From positions 1-10,602 of the forward strand of contig DAIUAL010000116.1 in NCBI GenBank assembly GCA_036847245.1: DNA of 10,602 nt, read 5' to 3'. The position numbers were made by a program, and so were the translations under genes. Positions 7,113 to 10,602 of the stretch are shown here, in pieces (the stretch's first letter is position 1; the number at the start of each line of letters is the position of its first letter). Under the pieces are notes generated by a model. That model was not told the origin of the DNA. It saw only the letters and a program-made list of their open reading frames with translations, and searched no databases. Source of the stretch: UBA4661 sp002405405. Its GTDB lineage: Bacteria; Bacteroidota; Ignavibacteria; Kapaibacteriales; UBA4661.

Positions 7113-8530
7113 TTACTCAGCCGATTGCTGTTCTGTCGGTGTTTCGCTTTCGACTGCCGGTTGCTCATCATGCGTTCCTGCCGGTGCACCACCAAAAAAG
7201 AATGAACCTGATGGATTTTCTGTCATGCGCAGAAGATCAAGTTCATAATCATTGAGTGCTTTCCATGAGCCGGGAGTCAGAGTATCAGAGGTCAACGAAC
7301 CGATACGATAACGATGCATGCCGAGCACCTCTAATCCTTGTGCTTTAAGGGCTTTGCGGATCATCGTTGGCGTAGATTTTTTTACGGTAATGGTAACCCA
7401 TGTCGAACGTTTGTTTTCTTGATGAATGCTCATCGAGGCTTCGCCTTTGGTTGTGTTCAACGCTTTTTCGGCTGCCTTGATTTCTTTTGCTTTTGGTGTG
7501 CGTTGTACTTTTATCCAATACTCTTTTTCAATTGTTGCCAATGGACAGAGTGATTCGTTTTTATGAGCTGCATCATTGGTCATCAACACTAAACCCGACA
7601 TGCTTTTGTCCAACCGCCCTGCAGGGAAATACCATTGTTCCGACGAAGGAACAATAGAATGAATAGTGCGTTTATTCGACTCTTTGGAAGGAATCAAGCG
7701 TTGATTTTTATGAACAAGAATATAGGAGTGTTCACGTTGTTTGGTCAGTGGCAATTCATCGACCATGATACGATCCTGCATCACTGTGAAACGTGTATTG
7801 GGATCATTCGTCATTGTGCCATTCAGACGAACACGAGCATTTTGGATATACTCAATAGCGATATTGCGTGAGCAGAACTGTAGCGTTGCCAGTGCACGAG
7901 CTAATGAGATAACATGTTCATTTTTCTTTTTACTACGCCCTTGTTGCTGACCATGAGGACGCACTGATAAAGAGCGTTTGCGTGAGTCGCCGGAACGAGC
8001 ACCACCGCGATTGTCGCGGAAACCACCACTACCGCGATTATCACGGAAGTTGCGACTACCACGATCGCCACCGCGATTATCGAATCCTCGATTATCACGA
8101 GGAGGATAACTACGTCCTTCGCCGCTACGACTGCTACCACCACGATTGTCGAACCCACGACCATCACGGGGTGGATAATGACGTCCTTCGCCGCTACGAC
8201 CTTCACGGGGTGGATAATGACGTCCTTCGCCGCTACGACCTTCACGGGGTGGATAGTTGCGTCCCTCACCACCACGATTGTCGAATCCGCGATTATCACG
8301 GGGTGGATAGTTGCGTCCCTCACCGCCACGACTGTCGAACCCACGATTGTCGCGTGGTGGGTAGTTACGTCCCTCACTGCCGCGATTGTCACGGGGAGGA
8401 TAGTTACGCCCTTCTCCACTGCGATTGTCGCGCGGAACATAGTTGCCACGATTGTCATTGCCGCGACTGTCAAAGCAACGAATGTCACGCGGCTGGTATA
8501 AAAAAACAAAAAAAAAACGAATATAATCTA
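7113..8530 (-). CDS. rRNA pseudouridine synthase (RsuA/RluB type), catalytic part plus Arg/Gly-rich repeat extension; 5' part cut by assembly gap
   Basis: Isomerises a uridine in ribosomal RNA to pseudouridine. Counting from the GTG at 7964, an S4 RNA-binding domain covers about 17-60 (ISLARALATLQFCSRNIAIE, then NARVRLNG). The catalytic domain has AGRLDKSMSGLVLMTND with catalytic Asp119, KEYWIKV (147-153) and LTPGSWKAL (229-237). The usual RQIRRM block is replaced by PTMIRKALKAQGLEVL, so this is a divergent member. GTG 7964 is unlikely to be the true start: the frame stays open upstream to the gap at 8531 without any stop, and codes for repeats such as GEGRNYPPRDNRGFDNR, an RGG-like, probably disordered RNA-binding extension. 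Bacteroidota pseudouridine synthases are known for such extensions. The last codons before the gap (FFFVFLYQ) come from a poly-T run and look like sequence noise. I take 8780-9232 as the gene's beginning. Catalytic identity is firm; the full structure is inferred. Confidence 0.85.
7985..8472 (-). repeat. In-frame coding minisatellite (YPPR/DNRG repeats)
   Basis: Degenerate tandem repeats inside the pseudouridine synthase frame. The anchor TCACGGGG/TCACGAGG occurs at 8095, 8164, 8203, 8242 and 8296, giving spacings of 69, 39, 39 and 54 bp. These are 23, 13, 13 and 18 residues: a 13-residue core (GEGRHYPPREGRS) plus 0, 1 or 2 blocks of five residues like GFDNR. Two 39-bp copies starting at 8164 and 8203 are nearly perfect. 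Every unit length is a multiple of three, so gain or loss of units keeps the frame. Seven YPPR units and one VPR unit lie between 8095 and 8440. Confidence 0.9.
8419..8472. repeat. 54-bp exact direct repeat, copy 1
   Basis: Identical to 8856-8909, 437 bp away in the same orientation. On the minus strand it encodes part of DSRGNDNRGNYVPRDNR. The offset of 437 is not a multiple of three, but each copy is read in its own piece's repeat frame, so joining the copies fuses the two pieces in frame. Confidence 0.95.
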
Positions 8531-8540
8531 NNNNNNNNNN
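8531..8540. other. Assembly gap (10 Ns)
   Basis: Ten undetermined bases, probably a placeholder of unknown true length, placed inside the repetitive region. The bases on both sides are A/T homopolymer-rich (8500-8530 and 8541-8560), unlike the GC-rich repeats around them. This suggests low-quality read ends at the junction. Confidence 0.95.
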
Positions 8541-8779
8541 AGTGTTTTTATTTTTTCACTATTTTCTTTGCCACGTTTGTCTAACCCACTATTCTCACGG
8601 GGAGGGTAGTTCCGTGCATCACCACCACGATTATCAAATCCGCGATTATCGCGTGGGGCATAGTTGCCGCGATTGTCGTTGCCACGATTATCAAAACCGC
8701 GATTATCACAAGGTCCATTAATGCAAAGATAATCTATGCCGAGTATCTCATAAAAACAATTATAATTTCCTCGTCTACT
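8541..8779 (-). pseudogene. Detached fragment of the repeat extension between gap and stop codon
   Basis: On the minus strand the frame following the stop at 8782-8780 remains open to the gap and again codes for the repeat, with DNRGFDNRGNDNRGNYAPRD followed by a GFDNRGGDARNYPPRENS-like part and a Lys-rich end (LDKRGKENSEKIK). Its first 20 codons (SRRGNYNCFYEILGIDYL and onward) resemble no repeat and contain Cys and Phe, so they look like foreign or wrong sequence. There is no start codon that would make it an independent gene. It is best seen as misplaced or rearranged sequence of the pseudouridine synthase extension. Confidence 0.5.
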
Positions 8780-9232
8780 TTATTTTCGACCTTTTCCTTC
8801 TCGTTTTTCGCGCGGATCATTTTTGCCTCGTTTTTCATTGCCACGTTTTTCTAATCTGCGATTGTCGCGCGGAACATAGTTGCCACGATTGTCATTGCCG
8901 CGACTGTCATTACCACGAGTGTCGAAATTTCGAGTACGGCTATCGGGATAGCGTGGCGGTGGCGGAGTCGATTGAGGCTGTTGTAAATAGCGATTACTGT
9001 ATGTACTGAATGCACCCGTTTCCGAGGTTCGAGGTGATTGAGAGCGGTGGTACGTATTAGGTGCGAAAGTCGTGCGCATATTGGCACCCTCACGATTACC
9101 AATAGCATCTTCGCGCGTTTCTTGCGGTGGCTCAATGTCCGCCGCCGGACGTTCGTTGGCGGTATAGGAGTTAAAATACTCCGAATCATTCGGCTCATAG
9201 CCGAGATCTTTTTTACGTTTGCGGTATTGCAT
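8780..9232 (-). CDS. N-terminal part of the repeat-bearing pseudouridine synthase, ended by an in-frame stop
   Basis: A 150-residue frame from ATG 9232 (GTG 9259 is in frame upstream). GGGGA lies 8 nt or so before the ATG. It opens with a charged segment (MQYRKRKKDLGYEPNDSEYF), then a Ser/Thr/Pro-rich, probably disordered stretch, then STPPPPRYPDSRTRN and the repeat DTRGNDSRGNDNRGNYVPRD. The end turns Lys/Glu-rich (RLEKRGNEKRGKNDPREKRE) and stops at 8780. That tail aligns with the DNR repeat pattern with Asp to Glu and Asn to Lys changes. No catalytic or binding domain is present, and the repeat is the same 54 bp found in the catalytic piece, so I treat it as the 5' end of the same gene. Joining the two repeat copies gives a single 560-residue protein. 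A separate small RG-rich protein is the alternative. Confidence 0.6.
   Translation of the reverse strand: MQYRKRKKDLGYEPNDSEYFNSYTANERPAADIEPPQETREDAIGNREGANMRTTFAPNTYHRSQSPRTSETGAFSTYSNRYLQQPQSTPPPPRYPDSRTRNFDTRGNDSRGNDNRGNYVPRDNRRLEKRGNEKRGKNDPREKREGKGRK
8856..8909. repeat. 54-bp exact direct repeat, copy 2
   Basis: Identical partner of 8419-8472. The matches end on both sides at single-base differences (8855 T against A at 8418; 8910 T against A at 8473). Lying on either side of the gap and the stop codon, the pair is the natural endpoint for an assembly error or a homologous duplication or deletion. Confidence 0.95.
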
Positions 9233-9402
9233 AACAAGTATCCCCGAAAAAAGCGTCACTGTTTACGTTGTGCGTACTCGGTGTTATGAGATTGAAAACA
9301 CATAACGAGAATAACATTGACGGAAGAACAATAAAAATGTTGTGAATGATATGAATTACGGAATGACAATACGAATAGGAGACATTATAATCGGCTTCTG
9401 AA
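9233..9402. other. Leader region between dedA and the pseudouridine synthase gene
   Basis: 170 bp. GTTATG (9283-9288) and CATAAC (9301-9306) form a 6-bp inverted repeat with a 12-nt loop; there is no T-run after it on the minus strand, so it is not a clear terminator. A minus-strand TATAAT (within 9385-9392) could be a -10 element about 150 bp before the ATG, but no matching -35 is visible. Confidence 0.35.
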
Positions 9403-10068
9403 CTACGACTTGGGCTGGCGCACAGCGCGGAGGTATTCCACGATAGCAGGAATGCACGACACGATGATAATGCCGACAATTAACAAACTGAAATTTTTCT
9501 TAATAATAGGAAGATTGCCAAAGAAAACGCCCAAATACACGAATGATGCTACCCATGCAATACCGCCAAGAACATTGTAATTGAAAAAATGTCGGTAGCT
9601 CATATTACCGATACCGGCAACAAAAGGAGCGAATGTGCGAACGATCGGTACAAAGCGTGCAAAGATGATTGTTTTGCCGCCATGCTTTTCATAAAAGGCA
9701 TGGGTTTTTTCGATGTAAGATGGTTTTATCATTCTACTGATGAATGTTGGATTAGCGTGATCAGGATGCAGCCATCGCTGACCGAAGGTTTTGCCGATAT
9801 GATAATTCACAGCGTCACCGGCAATAGCTGATAAAATAAGCAAGAGAACGAGCAGATGAGGATTGAGTGCACCGGTTGCCGCGATTAATGCCCCGGCGGC
9901 AAAAAGAAGCGAATCACCCGGAAGTAAGGGCATGACTACCAAACCTGTTTCACAAAAAATAATAGTCACCAAAATCACATAGGTCATCGTGCCGTACTGC
10001 ATCATAATTTCAGCCAAGTGCTGATCAACATGCAGAATAAAATCAATCACCAACAGTACAAAATCCAT
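9403..10068 (-). CDS. DedA-family inner-membrane protein (VTT domain)
   Basis: Integral membrane protein of the DedA/SNARE-associated family; members act in lipid flipping, membrane homeostasis and proton-dependent drug or pH tolerance. From ATG 10068 it has 221 residues. Several hydrophobic spans are visible: about 2-14, 28-48 with the re-entrant motif ETGLVVMPLLPGDSLLFAAG (40-59), 70-84, 165-183 and 194-212. Glu40, Asp52, Arg138 and Arg144 fall at the spacing of the essential E39, D51, R130 and R136 of E. coli YqjA, and FARFVPIVRTFAPFVAG (136-152) is the family signature. AAGGA (10082-10078) lies 9 nt before the ATG and decides this start over an in-frame TTG at 10077. It follows accA by 89 bp on the same strand and may be co-transcribed with it. 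Family is certain; the substrate is not. Confidence 0.95.
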   Translation of the reverse strand: MDFVLLVIDFILHVDQHLAEIMMQYGTMTYVILVTIIFCETGLVVMPLLPGDSLLFAAGALIAATGALNPHLLVLLLILSAIAGDAVNYHIGKTFGQRWLHPDHANPTFISRMIKPSYIEKTHAFYEKHGGKTIIFARFVPIVRTFAPFVAGIGNMSYRHFFNYNVLGGIAWVASFVYLGVFFGNLPIIKKNFSLLIVGIIIVSCIPAIVEYLRAVRQPKS

Positions 10069-10077
10069 GAGCAACAA

Positions 10078-10082
10078 TCCTT
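10078..10082 (-). promoter_or_regulatory. Ribosome-binding site of the dedA-family gene
   Basis: AAGGA on the minus strand, 9 nt before ATG 10068. It is one of the few clear Shine-Dalgarno sites in the window, and it would be only 0-1 nt from the alternative TTG start at 10077. Confidence 0.7.
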
Positions 10083-10157
10083 AAGAACAGCAATTCCTGT
10101 ATACAACAATCAACATGAGTTTATCGCAATGAGTTTATCTTGTCATGGGGTAAGGAA

Positions 10158-10602
10158 TTAACCCTCCCAAACACCCATTGCACAAAATTTTTCGGTTCGT
10201 TTTGCAATCAGTTCGTCAGTTGGCAATGCCGACAAACGGGCAAGCTCATTCGTCAAGAGTGGTTTGAGGATATCAAACATGGCTTGGTGGTCGCGGTGTG
10301 CGCCACCGAGTGGCTCAGACACGATGACATCAATAACGCCAACTTTTTTCAAATCGGGAGCAGTTAGTCGCAATGCTTCGGCGGCTTGCTCTTTATAGTC
10401 CCAACTACGCCACAAAATGCTGGAGCACGATTCAGGGGCAATCACCGAGTACCACGAATTCTCCAACATAAAAATGGTATCCCCTATACCAATACCTAAA
10501 GCTCCGCCTGAGGCACCTTCGCCAATAATTACAATGAGTACCGGTCCGCGCAAACGTGCAAGGAGTTTCAAGTTGCGAGCACTTGCCTCGGCTTGCCCGC
10601 GC
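10158..10602 (-). CDS. accA: Acetyl-CoA carboxylase carboxyltransferase subunit alpha, C-terminal part
   Basis: Alpha subunit of the carboxyltransferase half of acetyl-CoA carboxylase, which with AccD moves the carboxyl group from biotin to acetyl-CoA to make malonyl-CoA, the first step of fatty acid synthesis in the cytoplasm. The 147 C-terminal residues are in the window. They include GQAEASARNLKLLARL, then IGEGASGGALGIGIGD, which is the glycine-rich acyl-CoA binding block, and YSVIAPESCSSILW, all close to the standard AccA sequence. The frame is open to the right edge, so the start and N-terminal part lie outside. Only the alpha part is seen here; no fused AccD region can be judged. The 89 bp to dedA contain an 11-bp direct repeat, ATGAGTTTATC, at 10115 and 10129, of unknown meaning. 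Confidence 0.96.
   Translation of the reverse strand, partial: RGQAEASARNLKLLARLRGPVLIVIIGEGASGGALGIGIGDTIFMLENSWYSVIAPESCSSILWRSWDYKEQAAEALRLTAPDLKKVGVIDVIVSEPLGGAHRDHQAMFDILKPLLTNELARLSALPTDELIAKRTEKFCAMGVWEG

Noticed and set aside
7113..7964. Pseudouridine synthase starting at GTG 7964
   Set aside because: It would contain all domains, but the frame runs on upstream with strongly protein-like repeats and no stop, so the GTG looks internal. It remains a fallback.
8095..8440. CRISPR-like regular repeats
   Set aside because: The repeats have no unique spacers, keep a reading frame and code for a low-complexity protein segment.
7901..8509. Minus-strand 202-residue frame rich in Val, Ala, Ile and Thr
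   Set aside because: It is the shifted reading of the same repeats and overlaps the S4 domain out of frame; no domain or signal peptide supports it.
7982..8584. Long plus-strand frames opposite the repeat region (rich in His, Arg, Asp, Cys, or in Thr, Ala, Val)
   Set aside because: They are mirror readings of the minisatellite, one even running through the Ns. The minus-strand RGD/YPPR frame continues directly into a recognisable S4/pseudouridine synthase domain, so that strand is the coding one.

Overview
The window looks like a chromosomal contig from a Gram-negative bacterium, probably of the Bacteroidota/Chlorobiota/Ignavibacteria-like lineage. The lineage is an inference from four things: a lipid A gene (lpxB), few Shine-Dalgarno sites, GTG/TTG-type starts, and a pseudouridine synthase with a long Arg/Gly/Asp/Asn-rich extension of the kind known from Bacteroidota. 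Sequence alone cannot fix the species. One run of Ns (8531-8540) shows it is a draft assembly.

Left part (1-3917). A beta-class, type III-like DNA methyltransferase (Mod) runs off the left edge on the minus strand. Its middle, the putative target-recognition part, is clearly more AT-rich than its flanks. Next comes the ATPase half of a sensor histidine kinase that has lost its phospho-acceptor half. Then follow a plus-strand 218-residue protein I do not recognise and a convergent minus-strand PAS-domain protein with no kinase or output domain. This is the accessory, eroded part of the window.

Middle part (3990-7061). An M48 zinc-metalloprotease lipoprotein (LoiP/YggG-like, minus) is divergent from a plus-strand pair: lpxB (lipid A disaccharide synthase) and a DUF374 lysophospholipid acyltransferase-like gene. 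All three act at the cell envelope. A strong bidirectional hairpin terminator at 7031-7057 separates this unit from the convergent genes on its right.

Right part (7113-10602). Three minus-strand genes lie in the order accA (3' end, off the right edge), dedA, and an RsuA/RluB-type rRNA pseudouridine synthase. The synthase is preceded by several hundred bases of in-frame minisatellite coding for YPPR/DNRG-type repeats. That repeat region is broken by the assembly gap and an in-frame stop. A 54-bp exact direct repeat lies on either side of the damage, 437 bp apart. Joining the two copies restores one uninterrupted frame of 561 codons from 9232 to 7113, so I read the two pieces as one gene damaged by misassembly or by a repeat-driven rearrangement.

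I found no clear new defence or mobile system, RNA gene, CRISPR array or insertion sequence. The points most worth checking are the broken repeat-bearing pseudouridine synthase, the mosaic methyltransferase, and the truncated-kinase/orphan-PAS/unknown-protein cluster.
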